DNA of 64,000 bases from Lachnoclostridium phytofermentans (GTDB lineage: Bacteria; Bacillota; Clostridia; Lachnospirales; Lachnospiraceae): NCBI RefSeq assembly GCF_000733755.1, contig NZ_JPOF01000007.1, positions 1 to 64,000 of the forward strand, in the 5' to 3' direction. The stretch's first letter is position 1, and every line of letters starts with the position of its first letter. Under the pieces are notes generated by a model. That model was not told the origin of the DNA, searched no databases, and saw only the letters and a program-made list of their open reading frames with translations. Positions 18,161 to 27,885 of the stretch are shown piece by piece. The translations under genes and the position numbers were made by a program.

Positions 18161-19415
18161 TTTTATCTAAAAGCAGATCGGCTAGATCAAAAGGTGTAGC
18201 GCCATTTAAGCTATCTCTAGCAGTAGAATTGATATGACTAGTCATTCGGTTGATATCATCCTGAGTGTACTTATACATGCTTCTTCCTTTTGGAATAACA
18301 TAGCGTATGTATTCGTGGTTTTTTTCTAAGCGTCCTTTTTGATTAGAAACATAAGGATCACAGTAGAAAACATACGTCCGGAGTCTACCATCATCTGTTT
18401 TTTCAATATCCCATGGATTCTTAAATTCTGAGCCGGTGTCGGTTAAAAGCACATTGAAATATTTGCGAAAATTACGAATTCCAATGGTATCCATTAGAGT
18501 GTTAATAGCACTAATAACACTCTTTTGAGTACAACTAGGAAGAAGAATTACAAGCATAAAGCTACAGCTTCTAAATAGTAAGGTTAGAAGACATTTACCA
18601 GCTGAACGGCCGCCTTTTACGGTATCCATTTCGACTACAGAGGCATCAGGGTGTGCTTTCATGAAATGCTCAAAATCAATATAAGTACGCTTGTTACGAT
18701 ATACTTGTTGTATGTTCTTATTGACACGGAGAGAAGAGACTTTTTTTCTTTTCTTGTAACGAACACGTCTTGGTAAATCGATATTTCTTGCTTGAAAGAT
18801 TCGTTGATCAAGATAATTATAAAGGGTTCTTCTACATACAGGTATTTCATCAGCATGTACAGCAAAGATATGGCTAAGGGGCTGCCCTTTCAGAATCAGT
18901 GGTGACACTAATTCATTTAATTCCACTAGTTCTTCAGGTGTTATATTAATTCCTGAACGTGATGTAGATAATAGCTTTTCATAGGAAGAATGAGCCTTTG
19001 TAGCAACATAGCTGTATTTTTGAAGAATGCAGGTGTTAAACCGGGTACATGAATTGCAAACATATGGAGGTTTTGCTGAGCAATCACATGTCCAAGGTTT
19101 GTGGTACAGACAGTAGAAGGCAGGTTCTGTTGTGTAACACTTCCTACAGGTATATCTGCATTTGGCATTGCCACATACATGTTGTTCTGTGCATTCATCA
19201 TAATTCATACAACCTCTGCAGTTTGAACGAGAACGATTTGGTTTGGATGCAATCCTATTCCTTTGAATTTCTTTTGATATTGTTGAGGGATCTTTGCCAA
19301 GAGTGGAAGCAATCGAACGAAAGGAGCTTCCTTGGTATAATTCCTGTTCAATATATGTTCTATCAGATAAGGTTAAATGTTTTTGATTATGTATTGCATT
19401 TTTACTTTTATTCAT
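18147..19415 (-). CDS. IS30-family transposase
   Basis: A DDE transposase for cut/copy-paste movement of an IS30-like element. The start at 19415 (MNKSKNAIHNQKHLTLSDR) has aggaagg upstream; the longer frame to 19538 has no SD and crosses the IS3 end. It has an N-terminal HTH typical of IS30 (IEQELYQGSSFRSIASTLGK), then a Cys-rich insert with several CxxC pairs (CRGCMNYDEC, CRKCYTTEP, CNSCTRFNTC). The catalytic triad is D in VVEMDTVKG, D in LLTDTGSEF and E in GRLEKNHEYIR. It looks intact at 422 residues. Element ends are unresolved: the 3' hairpin at 18098-18160 is the only candidate, and the neighbouring IS3 begins 86 nt upstream of the start. Confidence 0.9.
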   Translation of the reverse strand: MNKSKNAIHNQKHLTLSDRTYIEQELYQGSSFRSIASTLGKDPSTISKEIQRNRIASKPNRSRSNCRGCMNYDECTEQHVCGNAKCRYTCRKCYTTEPAFYCLYHKPWTCDCSAKPPYVCNSCTRFNTCILQKYSYVATKAHSSYEKLLSTSRSGINITPEELVELNELVSPLILKGQPLSHIFAVHADEIPVCRRTLYNYLDQRIFQARNIDLPRRVRYKKRKKVSSLRVNKNIQQVYRNKRTYIDFEHFMKAHPDASVVEMDTVKGGRSAGKCLLTLLFRSCSFMLVILLPSCTQKSVISAINTLMDTIGIRNFRKYFNVLLTDTGSEFKNPWDIEKTDDGRLRTYVFYCDPYVSNQKGRLEKNHEYIRYVIPKGRSMYKYTQDDINRMTSHINSTARDSLNGATPFDLADLLLDKKYRF

Positions 19416-19500
19416 GATGGTTCCTTCCTGACAGATAGATAACCATGTAATATCATAACAAAAACTATGTGCATGAGTAAATTCTATATTTAATAAAAAA

Positions 19501-21125
19501 TGGGGGTGCGGACGAAATCCTGAACTTGAATGAGTCAAAGGAGGAATGAGATGTACTCATATGAAGATCGCATCCGTGCAGTAAAGTTTTATATTAATTG
19601 TGGTTACAACGCAGCCTATACCGTTCGTAAGTTAGGTTATCCTGATGTAACCAACCTTAAGCATTGGTACAGAGAGTATTCTGAACATAATGATCTCCAT
19701 ACCGGAAAGAAAAAATATAGCAAATATTCAGATGATGAAAAACGAGATGCTGTAGATTATTACTTTGAAAACAATCAGAACTCATTGAAAACAGTCAAAG
19801 ATCTAGGTTATCCAAGCCGGCCACTACTTCTTAGTTGGGTTGATGAATTGTATCCTGAAGATGAGAAACGTCATTGCAAACAATCCAAACCTCATGTAAG
19901 ATGTTCTCAAGAAGAAAAAGTACAGGCAGTTATGGAGTCGTGTAAAGGTACACTGAAAATATCTCAAATAGCTGAGATATATAATGTTACACCCTCCGCA
20001 GTTTCTACATGGCGAAAAGAACTGCTTGGAGACAGGAGAGAAATTAGCATGTCTAATCCATCTGAAACTGATAAAGATATAGATGAATTAATCCGTAAAA
20101 AAACTGAACTTGAAGCCAAAGTAAAGCGCCTCGAACAAGATGTATATAAACTTCAACTAGAACGTGACGTTTTAGAAAAAGCCGGTGACATTCTAAAAAA
20201 AGAAAAGGGCATCAATCTTGATGAACTCACCAATCGGGAAAAGGTATTCTTGATTGATGCCCTACGCTGTAAATACAAGCTTAAAGAACTCTTGCCGATT
20301 CTGAAACTCTCAAAAAGTAGTTACTGCTATCAAGTTAATAGTATTCGCACTTTCGACAAGTACCAAGAACTCAGAGGTATTATAAAGGAATTGTTCGATA
20401 CTAATAAATGCAGATACGGATATCGCCGCATTCATTGTTTGTTGCAAAACAGAGGCATTATTGTTTCTGAAAAAGTGGTGCGTCGTATTATGAAAGAAGA
20501 TCAACTCCTAGTTAAATGCACAAAGAAACGCAAATACAATTCGTATAAAGGCGAAATCAGTCCAGAAATTGATAACATAATAAATCGTGATTTCTCTGCT
20601 AAAGCACCAAACCAAAAGTGGTTGACTGATATAACAGAGTTTCATATTCCAGCAGGTAAAGTGTATTTATCACCTATAATTGATTGCTTTGATGGTCTTG
20701 CTGTGTCTTGGACCATTGGTACTTCACCCAACGCAGAGCTTACAAACACAATGCTGAACAACGCGATTTCTTCCTTGCAGAAAGACGAAAAACCGGTTAT
20801 TCATTCTGATCGTGGCTGTCATTATCGCTGGCCAGAATGGATAAAAATCATTACTGAAGCAGACCTAACAAGATCAATGTCAAAGAAAGGGTGTTCCCCT
20901 GACAATTCAGCTTGCGAAGGTTTTTTCGGGCGACTTAAAAATGAAATGTTTTATAATCGAAAATGGAAACATGTATCTATAGATTCTTTTATTAAAGAAC
21001 TTGATTCCTATCTCCGTTGGTATAATGAAGATAGAATTAAAATATCTTTGGGTGGGATGAGCCCACTTCAATATAGACGTAGTCTAGGAATAGCAGCTTA
21101 GTCCAAGAAAACGTCCGCACCCCCA
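19501..21125 (+). mobile_element. IS3-family insertion sequence (IS150-like), complete
   Basis: Bounded by a perfect 14-bp terminal inverted repeat: TGGGGGTGCGGACG at 19501-19514 and CGTCCGCACCCCCA at 21112-21125, with the TG..CA ends of the family. The right end can also form a hairpin with downstream bases (gcaccccc aac gggggtgc, 21117-21135). The bases flanking each side do not show an obvious target duplication. Confidence 0.9.
19551..21101 (+). CDS. IS3-family transposase, OrfA and OrfB in one frame
   Basis: A 516-residue transposase. The start at 19551 (MYSYEDRIRAVKFY) follows aaggagg by 5-6 nt. Three HTH-like segments in the N-terminal third (including KISQIAEIYNVTPSAVSTWR) are followed by a leucine-zipper-like coiled coil (ELEAKVKRLEQDVYKLQLER). 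Then come the HTH_21 region (CRYGYRRIHCLLQNRG) and an rve integrase core with D in WLTDITEF, D in IHSDRGCHY and E in NSACEGFFGRLK. OrfA and OrfB are normally joined by -1 frameshifting; here they are a single continuous frame, so no programmed shift is needed. The copy appears intact and potentially active. Confidence 0.93.
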   Translation: MYSYEDRIRAVKFYINCGYNAAYTVRKLGYPDVTNLKHWYREYSEHNDLHTGKKKYSKYSDDEKRDAVDYYFENNQNSLKTVKDLGYPSRPLLLSWVDELYPEDEKRHCKQSKPHVRCSQEEKVQAVMESCKGTLKISQIAEIYNVTPSAVSTWRKELLGDRREISMSNPSETDKDIDELIRKKTELEAKVKRLEQDVYKLQLERDVLEKAGDILKKEKGINLDELTNREKVFLIDALRCKYKLKELLPILKLSKSSYCYQVNSIRTFDKYQELRGIIKELFDTNKCRYGYRRIHCLLQNRGIIVSEKVVRRIMKEDQLLVKCTKKRKYNSYKGEISPEIDNIINRDFSAKAPNQKWLTDITEFHIPAGKVYLSPIIDCFDGLAVSWTIGTSPNAELTNTMLNNAISSLQKDEKPVIHSDRGCHYRWPEWIKIITEADLTRSMSKKGCSPDNSACEGFFGRLKNEMFYNRKWKHVSIDSFIKELDSYLRWYNEDRIKISLGGMSPLQYRRSLGIAA

Positions 21126-21183
21126 ACGGGGGTGCAAGGTGGAATTTAAAATTTCACTTTACGGAAAGCTTTATTTTTTGTCA

Positions 21184-21212
21184 TTGCACCATTTGGAAAC
21201 ACCAGGTATAAT
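21184..21212 (+). promoter_or_regulatory. Sigma-A-type promoter for the 741-residue lipoprotein
   Basis: TTGCAC at 21184 and TATAAT at 21207 with a 17-nt spacer, 46 nt before the start codon. Confidence 0.65.
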
Positions 21213-21258
21213 AAGTAAGAATATGGTATATGAGACACTTTAATATAAGAGGAGAAGT

Positions 21259-23484
21259 ATGAAAAAAGGAGTTGTAATTCTTATCTTTCTAATGATAGCA
21301 TTATCAGGTTGCAGACAGAATGAAAAAAATCTTCATGAGCATAAAGAGCAATTAGACGTGCAACAAGAAACTCTACCAGTAGGTGAACAGGATGTTAAAG
21401 GTTCACAATCAGTATTGAACCTTGACTCTTATGCAGCGTTTATTGGTATGTCAAAACAAGAGGTATTAGCTCAGCTGGGGGATCATTATGATTTACGGCC
21501 GATGGGGATTTCGAATCTAGATCAAGGATATTATTTTGATGACATAAAAACAGCATTCTTTTTCAATGGAGACCAGCGACTACAGTACATCGAACATCAA
21601 GGAGAAGCAGAATTTCTACATAAGGAAAAATGCAGTGATTTTAGCTCTATTAAAGAAGTATATGGGGAAGCAGAAGTTGATTCATATGAAATTGTAGATG
21701 ATGGGTATGCAGATGATGGAATGGTTCGAGAGTACTTCTGTGGGAGTGACAATTACTACGAGATTTCATATATCGAGTCGGAATATCTAGTTTCCTTTGT
21801 ATCAAAAGAGGAGACAGGGAAAGATTATACAATATACATATATAGGCCGGTTGGGTTCCTCACCCCAAATGAGATTAAGGAATTATTGGACTATGATTCG
21901 AGCCAAATTCAAAATCGATTTGGTATGGATTGTATTCTTAGCAGACAAACGGACGAATTGTTTCCATATTGGAACTATTATAGAGCGATCGGACTTTACT
22001 TTGGACAAAACTGTGATGGTGTGGAGGAAAATAGATTCATACAGTTTGCGCCATGGATTGAGTTTTCTTTAGTTCATGCAGGATTAAATTTTGAAGAAGT
22101 AAAACAAGAACTTGGAGATAGCTTGATTATGAAAGAAAACAGATACATGATGGGTTGTGTAGTCTATACCATGGAATTTCGGGAAGAGGATTTCTTTCTA
22201 TCATTTGAATCGAATGATATCCTAGGAAATGATTCAAAGATGCAGATTGCTAAAACAAAGAAAGGCTATCGAGATCAGATTCGAGAGGATTTTCGGTGGA
22301 ACTTTTATGAGGATAAAGTAGGATTTGAGTATAAAGGAGAGGAGTATATCCTTAATTTAGATGACCCAGAGGAGATTTTACCCCTCTATGATAGTAGTGC
22401 GTATGAGCGTTTTCAGATACCAGAGGATGCTTTGGGAGCAGGAATTTATTATGGTGGCTGGGAGGGAAGAATCGAAAGTTTTTATGTAGCCTTCGATAGT
22501 GATGAGGATATGAATTTATATGTTAGAAGATATGGTGATACTAGCGATAAAAATTATCCTTCTGAAACATATAGTATAGAACAGATATTACTAGAAAATC
22601 AAGCCGAGTCCTATTCAAAATATGAAATCGAGCATAATGAGGTCAGAGATGAAATTTTATTAGGTAATGTAACTGAGGAACAGAAGAAAATTATTAGTGA
22701 CATCAATGATACGATACAAAAACACCAGTTATATCTATGTTTTAGTTTAGATAGTTATAATTATCATGATATGTTGTGGCCAAAAGTTTTAAAAAAGGAA
22801 ATCGTTTATGATTTTAACCTAGATGGGAAGTTAGAAGTACTACGGATTAGCTATAAATTTGGAACGCAGGAAAAGAGCGCAGAGTCAGTATCTAAGGATA
22901 CCGTTATAGAAATAGCCTTGGGGAATAAAAAAGTAATGTTTAAACTGGAGGAATATGAAACCTTAGAGATCGGAATCTGTGATGTTGATTTGGCGGATGG
23001 CTTTATAGATATCTATACAACGGAATATGCATATTGTTATGGGAGTTCGTTGCTATTTCGCTTAAATGGAGAAAGTTTGGAGGAAGCTTTAGACTTGGGT
23101 TATGATGAAATTGTAGGAGTATCCGGAGATGGGAAGATTTATGTTTGGAACGGCTGTTATCGAACCCCATATCTCGAAGAAACCTATGAAGACTTAACAC
23201 TATGGTACATTGATTATAAGACAGGTATGAGTGTTTCAAGCAATCATATGATTGAAAAGCCATATCGTGCGACTTATGGAGATATTTTATTCCGCGATTT
23301 TGAGTATGTTCCAAAGGGAGAACCTACAGAAGTGACTATGGTGTTAGAAGGTGCTATTTATGAACCAGAAGATGGTGAATTACTCACAGTAATCGATAAG
23401 GATGATTCGAGTCAGACAATTAAAGTACGTACCCAGGACGGGCAAGAAGGATGGATCGGTGGTCATCATATGGTATGGAATTAA
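21259..23484 (+). CDS. Secreted lipoprotein with C-terminal SH3-like segment
   Basis: A 741-residue lipoprotein: the lipobox LSGC places the acylated cysteine at residue 18. The body is acidic and Tyr-rich with no family I recognise; residues ~50-350 appear to contain related segments (LTPNEIKELLDY, FEEVKQELGDSL). A central region (DTIQKHQLYLCFSLD, YDFNLDGKLEVLRISY) resembles the calcium-loop/VCBS-like blocks of surface proteins. The last ~55 residues (GELLTVIDKDDSSQTIKVRT then QEGWIGGHHMVWN) look like a bacterial SH3 domain, suggesting wall binding. The SD gaggag precedes the ATG by 6 nt. It lies just after the IS3, with its own promoter. Confidence 0.75.
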   Translation: MKKGVVILIFLMIALSGCRQNEKNLHEHKEQLDVQQETLPVGEQDVKGSQSVLNLDSYAAFIGMSKQEVLAQLGDHYDLRPMGISNLDQGYYFDDIKTAFFFNGDQRLQYIEHQGEAEFLHKEKCSDFSSIKEVYGEAEVDSYEIVDDGYADDGMVREYFCGSDNYYEISYIESEYLVSFVSKEETGKDYTIYIYRPVGFLTPNEIKELLDYDSSQIQNRFGMDCILSRQTDELFPYWNYYRAIGLYFGQNCDGVEENRFIQFAPWIEFSLVHAGLNFEEVKQELGDSLIMKENRYMMGCVVYTMEFREEDFFLSFESNDILGNDSKMQIAKTKKGYRDQIREDFRWNFYEDKVGFEYKGEEYILNLDDPEEILPLYDSSAYERFQIPEDALGAGIYYGGWEGRIESFYVAFDSDEDMNLYVRRYGDTSDKNYPSETYSIEQILLENQAESYSKYEIEHNEVRDEILLGNVTEEQKKIISDINDTIQKHQLYLCFSLDSYNYHDMLWPKVLKKEIVYDFNLDGKLEVLRISYKFGTQEKSAESVSKDTVIEIALGNKKVMFKLEEYETLEIGICDVDLADGFIDIYTTEYAYCYGSSLLFRLNGESLEEALDLGYDEIVGVSGDGKIYVWNGCYRTPYLEETYEDLTLWYIDYKTGMSVSSNHMIEKPYRATYGDILFRDFEYVPKGEPTEVTMVLEGAIYEPEDGELLTVIDKDDSSQTIKVRTQDGQEGWIGGHHMVWN

Positions 23485-23500
23485 AAGGAATAGTCAGTTA

Positions 23501-23545
23501 GCTCTCCTTTTGACTGATACCGAGAACCGTCTCCTAAATAAATGG
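23501..23545 (+). repeat. Hairpin repeat related to the att-like sequence (copy E)
   Basis: Shares ctctcctttt.gactgatac and gagaaccgt..c.taaataa with copies at 2707-2749 and 4621-4687. Like copy F it sits directly downstream of a gene stop. It is degenerate relative to the rlmH tail. Confidence 0.4.
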
Positions 23546-23611
23546 AATCATGAACATAATAACATTTGAATTCCAATCTCTTAATATATTAAAACTAGCG
23601 GAGGTGGCATT

Positions 23612-23820
23612 TTGAGCATTGGTCTTTTTATTGCAGCTGATATTTATTTGGATGAAATAAGAATCCTCCCCAAATAAATACAACAACAGTCAACGTCAAA
23701 GATTTGCAGCCAATCCACATCAAGCAAATAGTTGAATCAAATCCATGGGATAATAAGTCAATCATAAATACTTTTGGAAGTGATACACCAATTCATCGTT
23801 GTTTAAGAATAACTTTATAA
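23612..23820 (+). pseudogene. Frameshifted small gene of unknown family
   Basis: A strong SD (gcggaggtgg) leads to TTG 23612, which encodes MSIGLFIAADIYLDEIRILP then a stop at 23675. One frame over, the sequence continues as NTTTVNVKDLQPIHIKQIVE and WDNKSIINTFGSDTPIHRCL to a stop at 23818. This looks like one ~65-residue gene broken by a shift near 23670. No family recognised. Confidence 0.45.
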
Positions 23821-23853
23821 AGTGTAGTTTTCATTATCACCTCATTATAAACC

Positions 23854-24705
23854 ATGAATTGGCTGGTTCTATCCATGGTAGTATCGTTAGTGCTACAGAT
23901 GGCAGCTCCTGTCCTGCCAATTAACCAGATAACTGCATATGCAGCTGAAAAGAAGACAGTAAAATTAAATGTAACGAAAAAGATGCTTACTGTTGGAAAA
24001 ACGCTTCAGCTGAAAGTAACGGGAACTACGAAAAAGATTACCTGGTCAAGTAGCAAGAAGTCAGTTGCAACTGTATCAAAGAGTGGTAAAGTCACTGCGA
24101 AAGCGGCGGGTACTGCCACCATCACAGCAAAAGTAGATAATAAAAAGTATACTTGTAAAGTAACCGTTAAAGTTCCTACGAATAAGTATGTTACAAATGC
24201 TCCATTTGAAGCACAGGAAATCTCATTTGGCAAGTATTCAGGAGTTCTTCCAAAAGCTTTTAAAGCTACGAAGACTACAATGTATGGTATTGAACTTTAT
24301 ATAATCCATCCTTCTGATGCAGATTTGTCAAATGGTTCTTCGAATATAACAATGATAACCTCTGAAAGCGGAGCAACACAGGATCAGTTTGATACATACA
24401 AAGTAGCAATTAAAGAGCAGGTGACAGAAGAAATGCTTTGTGAACAGATTTCCACTTCTCTCGGGGTTGAGGTTTCTATAGAAGACTTCACCACTAAGAC
24501 GGTAAAGAAAGGTACCTACAGTTTTGAAACAATTAGTTATTCTGTTGTCTATGATAATGCAATTATTCTCAATCAGACCATGTACTATCTCTTTGCGGAT
24601 GGTTATACAACGGAAATCACCATGACCGATAATTTAAGTGATACGAATCCATCAGTGTACGATGTTACCGACTATCTAATTAGTTCCTTAAATTTTAAGA
24701 AGTAA
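23854..24705 (+). CDS. Secreted Big_2 (bacterial Ig-like) domain protein
   Basis: A 283-residue exported protein. A hydrophobic signal segment (VLSMVVSLVLQMAAPVL) with cleavage near AYAA is followed by one Big_2 domain (residues ~30-110: KLNVTKKMLTVGKTLQLKVT, SVATVSKSGKVTAKAAGTAT). The ~170-residue C-terminal domain (EISFGKYSGVLPKAFKAT onward) is of unknown type and has the look of a membrane-surface binding fold. No SD precedes ATG 23854 and the usual Lys-rich n-region is missing, so the 5' end may have been damaged or the true start altered. Another Big_2 domain occurs in the 9114-14234 protein. It is probably cell-surface associated. Confidence 0.65.
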   Translation: MNWLVLSMVVSLVLQMAAPVLPINQITAYAAEKKTVKLNVTKKMLTVGKTLQLKVTGTTKKITWSSSKKSVATVSKSGKVTAKAAGTATITAKVDNKKYTCKVTVKVPTNKYVTNAPFEAQEISFGKYSGVLPKAFKATKTTMYGIELYIIHPSDADLSNGSSNITMITSESGATQDQFDTYKVAIKEQVTEEMLCEQISTSLGVEVSIEDFTTKTVKKGTYSFETISYSVVYDNAIILNQTMYYLFADGYTTEITMTDNLSDTNPSVYDVTDYLISSLNFKK

Positions 24706-24718
24706 TACTTGTGCTAGC

Positions 24719-24761
24719 AGAAAATATTGAAATCAGAAAATATTGAAATCAGAAAATATAT
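24719..24761 (+). repeat. 16-bp tandem repeat, 2.7 copies
   Basis: Unit cagaaaatattgaaat at 24719 and 24735 with a partial third copy at 24751, immediately after the Big_2 gene. Confidence 0.85.
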
Positions 24762-24889
24762 AAGTTCATTACCTATTTTGTTCACTAGACTTAACAGATG
24801 AGTAAGCATTACAAACACCATAATTCTTGTCTGAAAGATTTCTAATTAAACCTAGATTATTTTTACAATAAATTTCTCTAAAATGATAT

Positions 24890-24926
24890 GGAAGCCGTAT
24901 CATAAGTAAGGATTTACTGCAATTTG
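24890..24926 (+). repeat. Attachment-like repeat copy C
   Basis: The run ggaagccgtatcataagtaa and the tttactgcaatt that follows match the rlmH tail (428-475) with one short deletion, and match staphylococcal SCC site sequence over gtatcataagt. GATATGG (24885-24891) and CCGTATC (24895-24901) flank the core as an inverted repeat, as in copy B. The rest of 24927-25316 carries a terminator-like hairpin and no gene. Confidence 0.55.
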
Positions 24927-24965
24927 AAATATGTAACTAGAAAGTGAGTCAAACATTTAGAATGG

Positions 24966-25004
24966 AGCTAATATATCGGATACTATGGTATATTAGCTTT
25001 TTTA
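24966..25004 (+). terminator. Terminator-like hairpin
   Basis: agctaatata (24966-24975) pairs with tatattagct (24989-24998), followed by TTTTT. A similar ggagccaatatat hairpin is at 28089-28125. No gene ends close by. Confidence 0.7.
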
Positions 25005-25316
25005 TGTATAGAAGAGGATTAAGTGTATCCAATGAATGGAAATTAATTATTATTGAATCACATCGTTATGGAAAGTTTATGCCTATAGAATTGAGGACTT
25101 TGGAACCACCTTAGCACTTTAGACTAAGTCCTAATGGATTTGTTTATAGAATGGCTAATACTCGAATCAGGCTAACACAACACTTAAAGAATGACAGGTG
25201 AGTTTGTTTATATAAATTTTATAAAAGTGTAACTTTATTTTATATCCTACGAATAATTATTAAGTTCCAGAAAAGTACAAAAAACAATAAAACGTTATAA
25301 GAATGAGGAATAGCAT

Positions 25317-26723
25317 ATGGTTTTTAGTAGTATCACTTTTTTATTTTATTTCTTACCGGCATTAATCATAATTTATTATTTAGCGCCAAAAAAGTTAAAA
25401 AATTTGGTTATGATCATTGCTAGTTTTGTATTCTATGCATGGGGAGAAATTCGGTTTATTCCAATCATGTTATTGCTATCGATCGAAGATTTTATTTGTG
25501 CAAAGTTAATGGAAAAGCATCGTAACAATAAAAATCGACGTCGAATTTATATGTTAATTTCTGTGTGTAGTAATTTAGGTGTATTAATATTCTTTAAATA
25601 TACGAACTTTCTATTAGGTAATCTATTCGGAGTGTTTGGGATGGATTCTCCCTTTGTAGAGATCATCCTTCCAATCGGAGTATCTTTTAACTCCTTCCAG
25701 TCCATCTCCTATGCGATTGATGTATATAGAGGAACGACAAGCTGTGAAAAAAAATACTACAATTACCTTGCCTATACTACCTTGTTCCCTCAGATTATAG
25801 CAGGACCGATTGTTCGTTATGTGACAGTAGAAAATGACTTAGATGATCATATACTTTCTCAGGATAGTTTTTCAATGGGGATGCGTCGTTTTATCATAGG
25901 TCTTGGGAAGAAAGTATTAATCGCTAATAATGTAGGGTTATTATGGAGCCAGATAGCCAGTGGTGGTGCGGGAGATCCTTCTGTATTATTATATTGGATT
26001 GGTATTTTAGCGTATACGTTTCAGATATATTTTGATTTTTCCGGTTATTCTGATATGGCAATTGGTCTTGCTAGAATATTCGGACTTAGTTTTGATGAAA
26101 ACTTCAATTACCCTTATATTTCAAAAAGTATCACTGAATTTTGGCGTCGTTGGCATATAACACTTGGTTCCTGGTTTCGTGATTATGTATACATTCCTCT
26201 TGGTGGCAATCGATGCTCGAAGTTAAAGCATCTTAGAAATTTATTCATTGTATGGGCTTTGACAGGATTTTGGCACGGTGCATCCTGGAATTTTATCTTT
26301 TGGGGGTTATACTTTGCAATTATCTTAATTGCGGAAAAGTATTTCTTGTTAAAGGTACTTGATAGAATTCCTTCTTTCTTTCGGCATGTATATACCATTT
26401 TTCTGGTTATGATCAGCTGGGCAATCTTTTACTTTGAAGATTTAAATCAACTTAAGAATTACCTAATGGGCATGTTCGGGGGTCAGGGGATACCATTGAT
26501 TAATTACGAAGCTCTCTATTATTTGTTAAGTTATGGAGTCATCTTTGTACTTGCAGCATATTTTTCGACTCCACATTTGAAGAAAGTGATTCAATATACG
26601 GAAAAAACAACAAAGAAATTTGTTTTTGTCTGTGCTACTTTCGCATATGTTTTTGTGTTTATCGGTTGTGTTGCATATCTTGTTGACAGCACTTATAATC
26701 CGTTTCTATATTTTAGATTCTAA
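25317..26723 (+). CDS. MBOAT-family O-acyltransferase (AlgI/DltB-like)
   Basis: An integral membrane acyltransferase that passes acyl groups across the membrane to extracellular polysaccharide or teichoic acid. About ten hydrophobic segments span 468 residues, starting FLFYFLPALIIIYYL. The family signature is present: SFNSFQSISYAIDVYRG, FFDFSGYSDMAIG-type sequence (FQIYFDFSGYSDMAIGLARI), FWRRWHITLGSWFRDYVYIP and the catalytic H320 in TGFWHGASWNFIFWGLYF. It is coupled to the next gene (11 nt to its start), which supplies the usual DHHW/AlgX-like partner. Acetylation of a surface glycan is the likely job; the glycan is unknown. Confidence 0.93.
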   Translation: MVFSSITFLFYFLPALIIIYYLAPKKLKNLVMIIASFVFYAWGEIRFIPIMLLLSIEDFICAKLMEKHRNNKNRRRIYMLISVCSNLGVLIFFKYTNFLLGNLFGVFGMDSPFVEIILPIGVSFNSFQSISYAIDVYRGTTSCEKKYYNYLAYTTLFPQIIAGPIVRYVTVENDLDDHILSQDSFSMGMRRFIIGLGKKVLIANNVGLLWSQIASGGAGDPSVLLYWIGILAYTFQIYFDFSGYSDMAIGLARIFGLSFDENFNYPYISKSITEFWRRWHITLGSWFRDYVYIPLGGNRCSKLKHLRNLFIVWALTGFWHGASWNFIFWGLYFAIILIAEKYFLLKVLDRIPSFFRHVYTIFLVMISWAIFYFEDLNQLKNYLMGMFGGQGIPLINYEALYYLLSYGVIFVLAAYFSTPHLKKVIQYTEKTTKKFVFVCATFAYVFVFIGCVAYLVDSTYNPFLYFRF

Positions 26724-26734
26724 GGAGGTTGTAT

Positions 26735-27874
26735 ATGAAAATAACATATAACAAAATATTTTTCTATTGTTTTGCCTTGTTGTGGTCAGTACTAATCCTA
26801 TGTAATCTCGTTACTCCAGAGAAAACTTTTTCTGAAAATGAAAATCGTTTATTAGCAAAATTACCGAGCATTACAAATGAAAAGCTAATCAATGGTGAGT
26901 ATATGAATGAGCTAGACGAATACATCAATGATCAGTTTGTTTTTAGAGATAATTGGATTTATCTAAAAACCATGGCAGAGAGAGCTATGCTTAAGCCGGA
27001 TATTAATTCTGTATATTTTGCAAAAGATAACTATTTGATTGAAAAACATGATAAGAGTGATGTTGAGAAAGAACAAGCACAAAGAAACAAGGAACGCTTA
27101 ACAGAGTTTGTTAAGAAATATGTAGAGAAACTCGGTGAGGACCGAGTAAATGTTATGTTGGTACCTACAGCATCGATGGTTTTGAAAGATAAATTACCAC
27201 CTTTTGCTACTGGGTATGATCAAGACGCCTACATTAAGGAAGTGATAAAAGATCTACCACAAGGGACCTTTATTGATGTAAGAAATAGCTTGCTTCAACA
27301 TAAAGAGGAGTATATTTATTATCGTACCGATCATCACTGGACTGCACTAGGTGCATTTTATGCATATGAGCAGTGGGCAGCAGATGCTGGATTTACCCCA
27401 CTTAGCCAAGAGCAATTTAACATTACTTTAGCATCAGATCAGTTTTTGGGTACTTTACATTCCAGAGTGAATGTCAAGGTAAAGCCAGATAACATTTACT
27501 TATATGAACTAAAAGAAGATAGGAATTATCAATTACTTTATAATTTAACGGATCAAAAGGATACTTTATATGATCTAAGTAAATTAGAGGGAAAAGATAA
27601 ATATTCTGTCTATATGGGCGGAAATAATGCATTGGTACAAGTTAAAACAAATAATAAGAATGGAAGAAGACTTTTGGTGATTAAAGATTCTTATGCTCAT
27701 TCCTTTGTCCCTTTCGCAGTTAACCATTATGAAGAGACCTATATGATTGATTTTCGTTATTATAATGCGGGAGTGGAAGCATTTGTAGAAGAGAATGGGA
27801 TTACAGATGTACTAGTGCTATATAATACAATGAATTTTGTGAAGGATAAGAATACAGCAAATTTTCTGAGATAA
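26735..27874 (+). CDS. DHHW/AlgX-like extracytoplasmic acyl-transfer partner
   Basis: A 379-residue protein with an N-terminal signal anchor (residues ~7-24, IFFYCFALLWSVLILCNL) and an extracytoplasmic SGNH-like domain. Diagnostic motifs are FSENENRLLA, DQFVFRDNW and D199-H200-H201-W202 in YRTDHHWTALGAF, with the distal serine block LLVIKDSYAHSFVPF. These proteins take acyl groups relayed by MBOAT enzymes and transfer them to glycans. ATG 26735 is chosen because taaggagg ends 6 nt before it; the upstream TTG in frame is too close. It forms an operon with the MBOAT gene and ends at a good terminator. Confidence 0.9.
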   Translation: MKITYNKIFFYCFALLWSVLILCNLVTPEKTFSENENRLLAKLPSITNEKLINGEYMNELDEYINDQFVFRDNWIYLKTMAERAMLKPDINSVYFAKDNYLIEKHDKSDVEKEQAQRNKERLTEFVKKYVEKLGEDRVNVMLVPTASMVLKDKLPPFATGYDQDAYIKEVIKDLPQGTFIDVRNSLLQHKEEYIYYRTDHHWTALGAFYAYEQWAADAGFTPLSQEQFNITLASDQFLGTLHSRVNVKVKPDNIYLYELKEDRNYQLLYNLTDQKDTLYDLSKLEGKDKYSVYMGGNNALVQVKTNNKNGRRLLVIKDSYAHSFVPFAVNHYEETYMIDFRYYNAGVEAFVEENGITDVLVLYNTMNFVKDKNTANFLR

Positions 27875-27885
27875 TTAAATTAAGA

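Noticed and set aside
19416-19538. N-terminal extension of the IS30 transposase frame
   Set aside because: It has no SD, crosses the left end of the IS3, and the family start is at 19415.
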